DNA from: an uncultured Dehalococcoidia bacterium
GTDB taxonomy: Bacteria > Chloroflexota > Dehalococcoidia > Lucifugimonadales > UBA1127
DNA length: 64,000 nucleotides
NCBI GenBank assembly: GCA_951812285.1
Contig: OX638292.1
Span: forward strand, 2,689,001 to 2,753,000
Reading direction: 5' to 3'
Positions within the stretch are counted from its first letter, which is position 1; each line of letters begins with the position of its first letter. The translations under genes were made by a program, and so were the position numbers. Of the stretch, positions 55,528-63,932 are shown one piece after another. The notes beneath the pieces are model-generated. The model was not told the DNA's origin and made no database searches. It worked only from the letters and a program-made list of their open reading frames with translations.

Positions 55528-56214
55528 ATGCTGCCGATAACGCTCGCTTTTCTGGCCGGATACCTGTGGGGCGGAGTCCCCACTGCCTACCTTTGGGCGC
55601 GTTTCCGGGGCGGCATCGACATCCGGCAGTACGGGTCTGGCAGCATGGGGGCCTCCAACGTCATCGCGCACGTGGGGCGGCGCAGCGGGATGATCCTCGG
55701 GCTGGTGGACGGCTTCGTGAAGGGCACCGCGCCCGTGGTCGTGGCGAACTACCTGGGCTACTCCGAGTGGGTGCAGGCGACGGCCGGGCTGGGCGCGGTC
55801 GTCGGGCACAACTGGTCGCCGTACATGCGGCTGACCGGCGGGCGTGGGATCGCGACGACGGCCGGCATCCTGATCGGCTTCGGCATGTGGCCGGAGATCC
55901 TCTTCGGCGTCATATTCGGCGGCATCTGGGGCGGGCTGTTGCGCAAGCAGTCGGCCATCTACCTGCTGGCCGCAATGGCATTGAACCTTCCGCTCGCCTT
56001 CATGCTGAACGAGCTCGACGTCATCGAGCGCAACACCGTGCACATGACGGTGTTGTGGTCGGTGCTGGCGCTGATGGTGCTGAAGCGGCTGGTGGCCAAC
56101 TGGCAATCGCCGCTGGAGGGCGAGCCGATGGTGCGCGTCCTGCGCTACCGGCTGCTCTTCGACCGGGACATTGCCAACCGGGACGAGTGGATAACGCGCA
56201 GGCCGGACGAGTAA
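55528..56214 (+). CDS. plsY: PlsY-family glycerol-3-phosphate acyltransferase
   Basis: This membrane enzyme acylates glycerol-3-phosphate from acyl phosphate, the first step of phospholipid synthesis. The 228-aa form starts MLPITLAFLAGYLWGGVPTA, as family members do. GSGSMGASNVIAHVG corresponds to the GSGNxGATN motif, and VVGHNWSPYMRLTGGRGIAT to the GHxxPxxxxFxGGKG motif. There are about five membrane segments and a cytoplasmic tail of 60 residues, longer than usual. An earlier ATG at 55489 would add 13 residues but overlaps the inverted repeat. Substitutions in the motifs (S for N, R for K) suggest a divergent member. Confidence 0.85.
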   Translation: MLPITLAFLAGYLWGGVPTAYLWARFRGGIDIRQYGSGSMGASNVIAHVGRRSGMILGLVDGFVKGTAPVVVANYLGYSEWVQATAGLGAVVGHNWSPYMRLTGGRGIATTAGILIGFGMWPEILFGVIFGGIWGGLLRKQSAIYLLAAMALNLPLAFMLNELDVIERNTVHMTVLWSVLALMVLKRLVANWQSPLEGEPMVRVLRYRLLFDRDIANRDEWITRRPDE

Positions 56215-56219
56215 GAGCG

Positions 56220-56738
56220 ATGCAACAACAGCCCGGGGGGACGTTGGCGCCGATGGAGTGCACGTTCCATCCACAGACGGAGACCTTGCTGAAGTGCAGC
56301 AAGTGTGACCGGCCTATATGCGGCAAGTGCGCCATCACCACACCCGTCGGCGCCCGGTGTCCGGAATGCGCCCGGGTGCAACGGCTCCCCACCTACTCGC
56401 TCCCCGCGCCGCAGCTGGGGATGTCCGTCGCCGTTGCGCTGGTCGTTGGCCTCGGGTCTGGCGTCTTCCTGGGGTTGCTGGAGCAGCTCATCCCCGGCGG
56501 GTTCTTCGGCGCGATCTTCGTGGCGCTGGGCTACGTGGGGGCGGGCTACGTCATCGGCGAGTCGATCAGCCGGGCGAGCAACCGCAAGCGGGCGACGCCG
56601 CTGCAGCTGCTGGCGGTGTGCAGCTACGGCATCAGCATCATCACGTTCTCGCTGGTGGCGGGCGGGCTGGTGATCGGGTTGTACTCGCTGGTGGGGCTGG
56701 TGGTCGGCGCGGCGATGGCGGTGAACCCGTTCCGGTAA
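56220..56738 (+). CDS. B-box-type zinc finger membrane protein
   Basis: This 172-aa protein has CTFHPQTETLLKCSKCDRPI with CGKCAITTPVGARCPECAR, a B-box-like double zinc site, followed by four hydrophobic helices (VAVALVVGLGSGVFLGLL, GAIFVALGYVGAGYVIG and others). Bacterial proteins of this design are common and uncharacterised. It starts five bases after plsY, so it is co-transcribed with it. The last 10 codons are duplicated just downstream (56758-56789). Confidence 0.8.
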   Translation: MQQQPGGTLAPMECTFHPQTETLLKCSKCDRPICGKCAITTPVGARCPECARVQRLPTYSLPAPQLGMSVAVALVVGLGSGVFLGLLEQLIPGGFFGAIFVALGYVGAGYVIGESISRASNRKRATPLQLLAVCSYGISIITFSLVAGGLVIGLYSLVGLVVGAAMAVNPFR

Positions 56739-56789
56739 GAGAGGATTCGGGCCGCGCGGCGCGGCGATGGCGGTGAACCCGTTCCGGTA
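56706..56789. repeat. 32-bp direct repeat at the 3' end of the B-box gene
   Basis: The 32 bases at 56706-56737, which encode the end of the B-box protein (AMAVNPFR), recur exactly at 56758-56789, 52 bases later. The second copy also ends in a stop (TAG). Confidence 0.8.
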
Positions 56790-56829
56790 GTCGGGGGGCG
56801 CCTACTTTCGCGGAGAGAACTCCCCCATC

Positions 56830-56877
56830 CCAGCCCCGTATCGAGTACGGGGCTGGCTCTTCCCCCTGAGGGGGAAG
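56830..56877. repeat. Two adjacent perfect hairpins upstream of rplI
   Basis: CCAGCCCCGTA-tcgag-TACGGGGCTGG (11-bp stem) is followed by CTTCCCCC-tga-GGGGGAAG (8-bp stem). There is no T-run, so these look more like repeat hairpins than terminators. Confidence 0.6.
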
Positions 56878-56952
56878 GGGCCTGTTTGGCTTTGCGCTTT
56901 GGGCTAGCTGTGGTAACCTTGTAGGGTTCCATTCTTGCATAGGGGTGTTCCG

Positions 56953-57561
56953 GTGCGCGTGCAAGTTGTCTTTCTGGCGGATGTGCCGCCCAAGCATCTG
57001 GCGGGCGACATCCGCGCGGTGTCGGGCGGGTATGCCCGCAACTACCTGATCCCACAGGGGCTGGCGGCGCCGGCGACGGCGGACCAGCTGAAGCGGATCG
57101 AGAAGATCAAGAAGGCGGCGGAGGCCAAGCGGGCCCGTGACGCCTCCGACCTGCAGGGCGTCGCGAACCTGCTGGAGGGGCTGAGCGTGACGCTGAAGGG
57201 ACGCTCGGGCCAGGGCGGGCGGCTGTACGGCTCCATCACGACGATGGCGATTGCTGATGCGCTGACGGAGGCCGTGGGGCACGACATCGACCGGCGGATA
57301 ATCTCGCTGACGGAGCCGATCCGCGACCTGGGCACGTTCCAGGTGCCGGTGCGGCTGCACATGGACCTGATCCCGACGGTGACGGTGGTGGTCGAGGACG
57401 CGTCGGGGCGGTATTTTGCGGCTGTGCCTGAGACTGAGGGCGAAGAGAGCGCCGACGAGGACGCGGAGACGGTCGACGAGGTCTCGGAGGACGAGGCTGA
57501 GGACGCTGCGGAGGAAGAGGCGGCGGAAGCCGAGGCCGAGGAAGAGGACAAGCCCGAGTAA
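56953..57561 (+). CDS. rplI: 50S ribosomal protein L9 with acidic tail
   Basis: This 202-aa protein binds 23S rRNA. The N-terminal domain has VFLADVPPKHLAGDIRAVSG and GYARNYLIPQGLA, matching the L9 signature. The central helix and C-terminal domain (LYGSITTMAIADALTEAVGH) follow. The last 45 residues are almost only Glu, Asp and Ala, an extension not present in standard L9 (about 150 aa). The start is GTG at 56953, placing VRVQVVFL at the N-terminus. Confidence 0.92.
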   Translation: MRVQVVFLADVPPKHLAGDIRAVSGGYARNYLIPQGLAAPATADQLKRIEKIKKAAEAKRARDASDLQGVANLLEGLSVTLKGRSGQGGRLYGSITTMAIADALTEAVGHDIDRRIISLTEPIRDLGTFQVPVRLHMDLIPTVTVVVEDASGRYFAAVPETEGEESADEDAETVDEVSEDEAEDAAEEEAAEAEAEEEDKPE

Positions 57562-57584
57562 AACGACTGCGAATCGACCATTAG

Positions 57585-57608
57585 AACGGGCCCCAATGTG
57601 GGCCCGTT
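57585..57608 (+). terminator. Terminator after rplI
   Basis: AACGGGCCC (57585-57593) pairs with GGGCCCGTT (57600-57608), followed by TGCGTTG. The T-run is weak. Confidence 0.6.
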
Positions 57609-57789
57609 TGCGTTGTCTAGAACACCCCCGGTGTCAAGGGCGAAATTGGAATTTTCGCGCAACATCGTGCCTTGAAGCCCCTCCCTTGACGTCCTGTATT
57701 CTTGTGTCTCCCCCACTGGCGGGCACTTGCCAATGCCTGTTGGTTTTGGTATTTTCAGAACGAATGTTTGAATATCGGGTAGTTGGACG

Positions 57790-59166
57790 ATGGTCTACGC
57801 AGAGCGGATTCTCCCACACGACATAGAGGCGGAAGAGGCGGTCATCGGGGCGCTGCTGATCGACGGCGACGCCATTCACCAGGTGACGCCGGTGCTGCGG
57901 GCTGCGGACTTCTACCGCGAGCGGAACCGGTGGTGCTACGAGGCTGCGCTGGAGCTCTCGCAGCGGCCGGAGGCGATCGACCTGGCGACGCTGGGGCACG
58001 AGATGGCGCGGCTCAGCCGGCTGGAGGAGGCGGGCGGGTACGAGTACCTGAGCCAGCTTTCGGCGACGGTGCCGACGTCGGTCAACGTCGAGTATTACGC
58101 GCAGATCGTGCGGCGCACGAGCATCATGCGCCAGCTTGTCCACGCGGCGTCGGGCATCGCGAGCCTGGGGTACGAGAACGGCTCGGACGTGGACGAGACG
58201 CTGACGCGGGCGGAAGACCTGCTCTTCCGGCTGCGGGGCGCGGGCACGGGCCGGGACTTCGTCCATATCCGGGAGGTGCTGGACCGGTACCTGGAGGAAT
58301 CGGCGCGCGTCACGGCGGGCCCGTTGGGGCTAAGCTCGGCGCCGGTGCCGACGGGGTTCTCGGACCTCGACCAGATCCTGGGCGGACTGCAGCGTTCCGA
58401 CCTGCTGGTGATGGCGGCGCGGCCGGGCCTCGGCAAGACGGCGCTGGCGCTGAGCGTCGCGCGGAACGCGGCGCGGTACGGGGCGACGTCGGCGATCTTC
58501 AGCGTCGAGATGAGCCGCGACCAACTGGGGCAGCGGCTGCTGGCGGCGGAGTCGGGCGTGGACAGCTACCGGCTGCGGCAGCACCTGTACTCGGAGCAGC
58601 AGGAGCAGCGCATCGTGGACGCGACGGGCGTGCTGTCGGACCTACCCATCTACATCGACGACACGCCGATGCTGACGGTCATGGACCTTCGGAGCAAGGC
58701 GCGGCGGCTGCACTTGGAGCGGAACGTCGACCTCATCATCGTCGACTACCTGCAGCTCATGCAGGGGAACGACACGAGGGGCAACACCAACCGGGTGCAA
58801 GAGGTCAGCGAGATCTCGCGGTCGCTGAAGGCGCTGGCGCGGGACCTGAACGTGCCGGTGCTAGCGCTGTCGCAGCTCAGCCGCGCGGTGGAGAACCGGC
58901 CGTCGCACCGACCGCAGCTCTCTGACCTGCGTGAGAGCGGGAGCATCGAGCAGGACGCGGACGTGGTGATGTTCATCTACCGGGAGGACATGAACTTCAC
59001 GCAGGAGGAGTGGGAGGCCCGGTTTGTGGACAAGCCGTTCCCGAAGGACATCGCGGAGCTGATCATCTCCAAGCACCGGCACGGCGCGCTGGGCTCCCTG
59101 CACCTGCGGTTCGAGAGCAGGCTGGCGAAGTTCGTGAGCCTGACGGACCGCCCGGAGCCCTCGTGA
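57790..59166 (+). CDS. dnaB: Replicative DNA helicase DnaB
   Basis: This hexameric replicative helicase has 458 aa and no intein. The N-terminal domain begins with HDIEAEEAVIGALLIDGDAI. The RecA-like core has Walker A ARPGLGKTAL, SVEMSRDQL, Walker B VDLIIVDYLQLMQG, LALSQLSRAVENR and the DLRESGSIEQDADVV motif (arginine-finger region). The stop overlaps the ATG of the DnaD-like gene by one base (TGATG). The order rplI-dnaB is widespread in bacteria. A palindrome-like GCGAAATTGGAATTTTCGC lies upstream at about 57640-57658. Confidence 0.96.
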   Translation: MVYAERILPHDIEAEEAVIGALLIDGDAIHQVTPVLRAADFYRERNRWCYEAALELSQRPEAIDLATLGHEMARLSRLEEAGGYEYLSQLSATVPTSVNVEYYAQIVRRTSIMRQLVHAASGIASLGYENGSDVDETLTRAEDLLFRLRGAGTGRDFVHIREVLDRYLEESARVTAGPLGLSSAPVPTGFSDLDQILGGLQRSDLLVMAARPGLGKTALALSVARNAARYGATSAIFSVEMSRDQLGQRLLAAESGVDSYRLRQHLYSEQQEQRIVDATGVLSDLPIYIDDTPMLTVMDLRSKARRLHLERNVDLIIVDYLQLMQGNDTRGNTNRVQEVSEISRSLKALARDLNVPVLALSQLSRAVENRPSHRPQLSDLRESGSIEQDADVVMFIYREDMNFTQEEWEARFVDKPFPKDIAELIISKHRHGALGSLHLRFESRLAKFVSLTDRPEPS

Positions 59167-59822
59167 TGGCGGCCGGCCGACCGGCCGACGTGGTGCCGGT
59201 GCCGGCGGCGCTCTTCGGGCCGCTGCTGGAGGGCGTAGCTGATGTGACGTCACTCAGGTGCGCGCTGCGGGCCGTCTACGTGCTGCACCGGAAGCAGACG
59301 TCGCCGGAGCGCAGGGGACGGCTTGTGTCGGTGACTGCGGCGGAGCTGGCGGCGGACCCTGTGCTCGGCTTGCGCGGCGACGAAGGGGCGGTCGAGAAGG
59401 CGCTGGCAGAGGCGGCGGAGGTCGGCGTGCTGCTGCGCTCTGGGGCGGGGTACTGCCTCGACACGGCGGCGAACCGGCGCGCGGTGGCGGCGGGGGCGCT
59501 TTCGGATGGAGCGGCGCCTGATGTGGAGGCGCCCGTCGGTGCGGCCGCGGGGGCCCGGCCGGACGTGTTCCGGCTGTACGAGGAGAACGTCGGGGTCATC
59601 ACGCCGATGGCGGCCGAGCGTTTGAAGGACATGGAGACTGAATTCCCGCCGGAGTGGATAGCCGAGGCGTTTGCGGAGGCGGTGGTGAGCAACGCTCGCA
59701 GCCTGCGCTACGTCGAGGCGGTACTGCGGCGGTGGAGGGATGATGGCCGAGGAGATGGAGCGGCTGGGGGACGTGCTGGCGCGGTTCGAGCAAGCGAGAT
59801 CGTCCGGCGCCCCGTACGATAG
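59166..59822 (+). CDS. DnaD-like primosome protein
   Basis: This 218-aa protein has an N-terminal winged-helix-like half, an Ala-rich linker, and a C-terminal DnaB_2 (DnaD) domain: VFRLYEENVGVITPMAAERL, EWIAEAFAEAV and LRYVEAVLRRWRDDG. In Firmicutes, DnaD and the DnaB-like initiator act with the helicase loader at origins and stalled forks. The ATG shares one base with the dnaB stop. Its last 83 bases overlap the start of the next gene in another frame; the overlapped tail is Arg/Gly-rich and probably not conserved. Confidence 0.8.
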   Translation: MAAGRPADVVPVPAALFGPLLEGVADVTSLRCALRAVYVLHRKQTSPERRGRLVSVTAAELAADPVLGLRGDEGAVEKALAEAAEVGVLLRSGAGYCLDTAANRRAVAAGALSDGAAPDVEAPVGAAAGARPDVFRLYEENVGVITPMAAERLKDMETEFPPEWIAEAFAEAVVSNARSLRYVEAVLRRWRDDGRGDGAAGGRAGAVRASEIVRRPVR

Positions 59823-61131
59823 CCCCGAGGAGGAAGAGGCGCCCGTCTGCCCGCTGTGCAACGGCACGCGATGGGTGCGGGTTGACGTGCCCTTCGGCCA
59901 CCCGCGCTGGGGCTCCATCGACCCGTGCTCGTGCTGGGAGCAGGAGGGCGCGCAGGAGCGTCGTGACCGGCTGCTGCGGTACAGCAACCTCGGGGTGCTG
60001 GCGCGGTTCACCTTCGACACGCTGGACGAGGACGGGCGGAGCGAGGACCCGGACGACCGGCGAATGTTCGGCGCGGCCGTCGAGGCGGCCAAGGCGTTTG
60101 CGGAGGCGCCGACGGGGTGGCTGGTGTTCGCGGGGCCGAGCGGGTGCGGGAAGACGCACCTTGCTGCGGCGGTGACGCACCGGGCCGTCGAGGCGGGAAC
60201 GCCGGCGCTCTTCATGGTGGCGCCGGACCTGCTCGACCACCTGCGGGCGGCGTACGCTCCCAACAGCGACGCCGACTACGACCTCCTCTTCGACCAGGTG
60301 CGGAACGCGCCGGTGCTGGTGCTGGACGGGCTCGGCGCGCAGGCGTCGACGCCGTGGGCGCAGGAGAAGCTGTTCCAGGTGCTGAACCACCGCTACAACC
60401 TGGAGCTGCCGACCGTGGTGACGCTGGCGGCGCCGCTGGAGACGCTGGAGGAGCGGTTCCAGACTCGGCTGGCTGGCGCGGGCGCGGGCCCGGGAGAGGT
60501 ACACACGCTGGCGCTGCCGCGGTCGTCGGCGGGGAGGTCGCTGGGGTCGCTGCCGGAGCAGATGCGGGCGATGACCTTCGACGCGTTCTCGGTGGCGGGC
60601 AACCGGGCGAGCGCGCGGCAGCGGGAGTCGCTGCAGGCGGCGCTGGCGGCGGCGCAGTCGGTGGCGGCGGACCCGGCGGGCGTGTGGCTGGCGCTGGTCG
60701 GGCAGACGGGGGTCGGAAAGACGCACCTGGCGGCGTCGATTTGGAATGAGCGGATGCGGCAGGGGGAGCCGGCGTTCTTCGCGTTTGTGCCGGAGCTGCT
60801 GGACCACCTGCGGTACACCTTCGCGCCGAACAGCGCGACTACGTATGACGAGCTCTTCGAGCGGGTGAAGGGCGCGGAGCTGCTGGTGCTGGACGACCTG
60901 GGCGCGCAGGCGACGACGCCGTGGGCGCAGGAGAAGCTGTACCAGCTGCTGGTGCACCGGCACAACGCTCGGCTGGCGACCGTCATCACGATGCAGCTCG
61001 AGACTGTGCTGCAGCCCTCGATAGCGTCGCGGCTGAAGGACGACCGGTTCGTGACGGCGCTGGAGCTGGAGGCGCCGGACTTCCGCGACGGCTCGCCGCC
61101 GCCGCCGGCGGCGCCGCTGCGCGGGCGGTAG
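59740..61131 (+). CDS. DnaC/DnaI-like helicase loader with two AAA+ domains
   Basis: This 463-aa protein contains a zinc site (CPLCNGTRW ... CSCWEQ) and two successive DnaC-type ATPase domains. The first has GPSGCGKTH (132-140) and VLVLDGLGAQ; the second has GQTGVGKTH (321-329) and LLVLDDLGAQ. The two halves align closely (APNS..YD.LF, TPWAQEKL), so they arose by internal duplication. The first Walker B has Gly in place of the second acidic residue. Standard loaders have one such domain in about 250-300 aa. A second ATG at 59743 with GGAGG upstream may be the real start. It probably loads DnaB together with the DnaD-like protein. Confidence 0.85.
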   Translation: MMAEEMERLGDVLARFEQARSSGAPYDSPEEEEAPVCPLCNGTRWVRVDVPFGHPRWGSIDPCSCWEQEGAQERRDRLLRYSNLGVLARFTFDTLDEDGRSEDPDDRRMFGAAVEAAKAFAEAPTGWLVFAGPSGCGKTHLAAAVTHRAVEAGTPALFMVAPDLLDHLRAAYAPNSDADYDLLFDQVRNAPVLVLDGLGAQASTPWAQEKLFQVLNHRYNLELPTVVTLAAPLETLEERFQTRLAGAGAGPGEVHTLALPRSSAGRSLGSLPEQMRAMTFDAFSVAGNRASARQRESLQAALAAAQSVAADPAGVWLALVGQTGVGKTHLAASIWNERMRQGEPAFFAFVPELLDHLRYTFAPNSATTYDELFERVKGAELLVLDDLGAQATTPWAQEKLYQLLVHRHNARLATVITMQLETVLQPSIASRLKDDRFVTALELEAPDFRDGSPPPPAAPLRGR

Positions 61132-61219
61132 CGACACCCCCCCGGCCACTTAATGTCGGCACATTTGACGCAGAATTTCTGTGCCCGTAGAATGCGTGTG
61201 CGCCGAAAAGGAGGGAGTC

Positions 61220-61519
61220 ATGTGGTTTGGCGATACGCTCTTCTATGAAAAACCTATAGACATCACCATAGCACTTCCTCCCGAAAAGGTGACACTCACG
61301 CCGTTTTTTCATGACGTGCACATCCTGATGGAAGTTGGGGGGAACCACTACGACGCGCTTGTGCCGGATTGGGCGCTCAGTAAGGACAGGCGCTCCGTGC
61401 CTGCATTGCGTGCCGGTCGATGCGGGGACAAGGAGCTTGTGTATTTCCCCATTAGCAACGAGGGGCGTCCAACGTGGCTGATCCCAAGGAGCGATCTAGA
61501 GAGAATCCTAGTCAAGTAG
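61220..61519 (+). CDS. Hypothetical protein (99 aa)
   Basis: AAGGAGGGAGTC precedes the ATG at 61220. The sequence (MWFGDTLFYEKPIDITIALP, HDVHILMEVGGNHYDALVPD, LVYFPISNEGRPTWLIPRSD) looks like a small, beta-rich globular protein with conserved-type aromatic residues. I recognise no family. It lies 28 bases before dcd, so it may be co-transcribed. Confidence 0.65.
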   Translation: MWFGDTLFYEKPIDITIALPPEKVTLTPFFHDVHILMEVGGNHYDALVPDWALSKDRRSVPALRAGRCGDKELVYFPISNEGRPTWLIPRSDLERILVK

Positions 61520-61547
61520 ATACTCACGCGCAAGGAAATGATGTCAG

Positions 61548-62081
61548 ATGCTGCTGTCCGACGGTGAGATTCAAGAAGCGGTTGACTCCGGGGAGCTGAT
61601 TCTAGAGCCGCGGCTGGGTGTGAGGATTCAGCCATCATCCATCGATTTGACATTGGGCAACACCCTCCACGTACACAGCAGTCAACCAGTTCCTGGGATC
61701 AGCATTGACCCTGAATTGCTGCAGGTCAGGCAGTTCATTAGCGCTAACACCACCGAGGAGGACCTGTCGGACGGGCGCGTCTGGAAGCTGGAGCCGGGCG
61801 CCTTTGTCATTGGCGAGACGGTCGAGCGGGTAGGTCTTCCTCTGCACCTTGCGGGGCGCGTGGAGGGGCGGAGCCGTCTCGCGCGGCTCGGTGTCGGCGT
61901 GCATATTACTGCGCCGAAGATAGACCCCGGCTTTCACAACAACATTACCCTCGAGATCTTCAACCTCGGACCGTGGGCTATCGAGCTGAGGGCGGGGATG
62001 CGGATCTGCACTCTGATTGTCGAGCGGCTTGGACGTTCTGCGCAAGCAGGATATGGCGGGGTGTTCCAGGGCGCGCGGTAG
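61548..62081 (+). CDS. dcd: dCTP deaminase-family protein
   Basis: This 177-aa protein makes dUTP (or dUMP) from dCTP. RIQPSSIDLTLGN is the N-terminal signature. RVEGRSRLARLGVGVHITAP holds the substrate-binding Arg/Ser, and KIDPGFHNNITLEIFN has the catalytic Glu. AGMRICTLIVERL and YGGVFQGAR close the trimer site. HNN in place of the usual RGQ/xGx before ITLE marks a divergent subgroup; some relatives act on dUTP as well. Confidence 0.88.
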   Translation: MLLSDGEIQEAVDSGELILEPRLGVRIQPSSIDLTLGNTLHVHSSQPVPGISIDPELLQVRQFISANTTEEDLSDGRVWKLEPGAFVIGETVERVGLPLHLAGRVEGRSRLARLGVGVHITAPKIDPGFHNNITLEIFNLGPWAIELRAGMRICTLIVERLGRSAQAGYGGVFQGAR

Positions 62082-62168
62082 CGGTAGCGGGGCTGTTGGC
62101 GCGCTGGGGTTTTGCTACAATGCGCGCGTGTTCACACTTCACCGACACGATGCCCCGTTGGGGTGCGT

Positions 62169-63314
62169 ATGAAGATAGCCCTGGTTTCTCCTTATGACTT
62201 CGCGTTTCCGGGCGGGGTTACTGTCCACATAGAGCAGCTGGCGCAGGAGTTCAGCCGCCAGGGGCATGAGGCCTGGATCATCGCGCCGTCCTCTCAGCCG
62301 GCGAACGAGGTGTCCTTCGACCGCTTTGTGCGGCTTGGCGTGCCGGTGCCGGTGCCGGCGGGGGGGTCGGTCGCGCGGCTGTCGCTGTCGCCGTGGCTTT
62401 TGCGGAACGTGCGGGAACTGCTGGAGCGGGAGCGGTTCGACGTGGTGCACGTGCACGAGCCGCTGACGCCGCTGCTGCCGTGGCTGGTGCTGCACAGCTC
62501 CAAGACCATCAATGTGGGGACGTTCCATGCGTACCACGGGCGGAGCCACATCTACCCGTGGGCGGCGCCGCCGCTGCGGCACTGGTTCAAGAAGCTGCAC
62601 GGGCGCATCGCGGTTTCTCCGCTGGCGAAGATGTTTGTGGAGCGGCACTTTCCGGCGGACTACCGGGTGATCCCCAACGGCATCGACATCGGGCGGTACC
62701 ACGATGGGGTGGAGCCCTTCCCGCAGTTCCTGGACGGGAAGGTGAACATCCTCTTTGTGGGGCGGATGGAGAAGCGGAAGGGGCTGAAGTACCTGCTGAT
62801 GGCCTACGGCCGGCTGAAGTGGCAGTTCCCCAACCTGCGGCTGCTGGTGGTGGGGCCGGGTACGCCGGACAAGGACAGCTACCGGGTGCTGGGCGAGCAC
62901 AGCCTGGGGGACGTCGAGTTTCTGGGCGGGGTGTCGCAGGAGGACCTGGTGCGCTTCTACCGGACGGCGGACATCTTCTGCTCGCCGGCGACGGGGAAGG
63001 AGAGCTTTGGGATCGTGCTGCTGGAGGCGATGGCGTCGGGGACGCCGATCGTGGCGTCGCGGCTGGAGGGGTTCGCCACGGTCATGGAGGACGGGATGCA
63101 GGGGCTGATGGCGGCGCCGAAGGATGACGAGGCGCTGGCCGACGCGCTGCAGCGGATGATCCAGGACCCGACGATGCGCTCCGCGATGGGGGCGTTTGGG
63201 GAGCGGCGGGCGTACGAGTTCCGCTGGGAGCGGGTGGCCGGGCAGGTGCTGGAGTACTACGAGTTTGTGCGGGAAGAGGCTGAGCGCAACCGGCCGGCGA
63301 CGGCGGCGGTGTAG
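62169..63314 (+). CDS. GT4-family glycosyltransferase (PimA-like)
   Basis: This 381-aa GT-B enzyme has an N-terminal MKIALVSPYDFAFPGGVTVH typical of phosphatidylinositol mannosyltransferases, HEPLTPLLPWLVLHSS, RMEKRKGLKYLLMAYGRL, and the donor motif GKESFGIVLLEAMASGTPIV (E-x7-E). It ends directly before a CDP-alcohol phosphatidyltransferase, so the pair probably builds a glycosylated phosphoinositol-type lipid at the membrane. ATG 62169 has GGGGTGCGT upstream. Confidence 0.88.
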   Translation: MKIALVSPYDFAFPGGVTVHIEQLAQEFSRQGHEAWIIAPSSQPANEVSFDRFVRLGVPVPVPAGGSVARLSLSPWLLRNVRELLERERFDVVHVHEPLTPLLPWLVLHSSKTINVGTFHAYHGRSHIYPWAAPPLRHWFKKLHGRIAVSPLAKMFVERHFPADYRVIPNGIDIGRYHDGVEPFPQFLDGKVNILFVGRMEKRKGLKYLLMAYGRLKWQFPNLRLLVVGPGTPDKDSYRVLGEHSLGDVEFLGGVSQEDLVRFYRTADIFCSPATGKESFGIVLLEAMASGTPIVASRLEGFATVMEDGMQGLMAAPKDDEALADALQRMIQDPTMRSAMGAFGERRAYEFRWERVAGQVLEYYEFVREEAERNRPATAAV

Positions 63315-63932
63315 GTGACGGTGCAGATAGACCGGGCCAAGCTGCGAGCCACTTTCGCGCGGTACTACGAGGAGCCGATAGCGCGGGCGCTGATCTGGGC
63401 CCGCATCGGGCCGAGCGCGGTGACGCTGCTCGGGCTGGCGCTGGCGGGAGTGACGGCGTACCTGATCGCCATCGACCTGCTGCTGTGGGGCGGGCTGATG
63501 CTGATCGTGTCGGGCGGGCTGGACTCGATCGACGGGGCGGTGGCGCGGATGAGCGGGAAGGCGTCGAGCGCGGGTGCGCTGCTGGACTCGGTCGTCGACC
63601 GGGCGGCGGAGGGAGTCGTGCTGTTCGGCGTGCTGTGGCTGGCGGTCGAGTCGGACGATGGGACGCTGGCGCTGCTGACGTTCGTGGCGCTGCTGGGGTC
63701 GCTGCTGGTGAGCTACGTGGTGGCGCGAGCGACGGCGCTGGGGTCACCGCGGGCGGTTGGGCTGATGACGCGGCCGGAGCGGGTTGTGGCGCTGGCGATT
63801 GGGCTGGTGACGGGGTTCCTGACGATAGCGGTGGCGGTGATTGCGGTGCTGGCGACGCTGACGGCGGTACACCGGCTGTGGTACGGGTTGTCGACGCTGC
63901 GGGCGGGTGCCGACGAGGCGTCGGGGGAGTAG
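63315..63932 (+). CDS. CDP-alcohol phosphatidyltransferase
   Basis: This 205-aa membrane protein has the signature GGLDSIDGAVARMSGKASSA then GALLDSVVDR (Dx2DGx2ARx8Gx3Dx3D) and five to six hydrophobic helices. It joins a CDP-activated lipid to an alcohol; with the PimA-like gene beside it, inositol phosphate is a reasonable guess. The GTG start follows the glycosyltransferase stop directly (TAGGTG), so translation is coupled. The remaining 68 bases of the window show nothing. Confidence 0.9.
   Translation: MTVQIDRAKLRATFARYYEEPIARALIWARIGPSAVTLLGLALAGVTAYLIAIDLLLWGGLMLIVSGGLDSIDGAVARMSGKASSAGALLDSVVDRAAEGVVLFGVLWLAVESDDGTLALLTFVALLGSLLVSYVVARATALGSPRAVGLMTRPERVVALAIGLVTGFLTIAVAVIAVLATLTAVHRLWYGLSTLRAGADEASGE

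Noticed and set aside
57790-59166. Intein in dnaB
   Set aside because: The Walker A and other core motifs are continuous and the length is normal.
59599-61149. A 516-codon minus-strand frame opposite the helicase loader
   Set aside because: Arg/Pro-rich antisense shadow with no motif.
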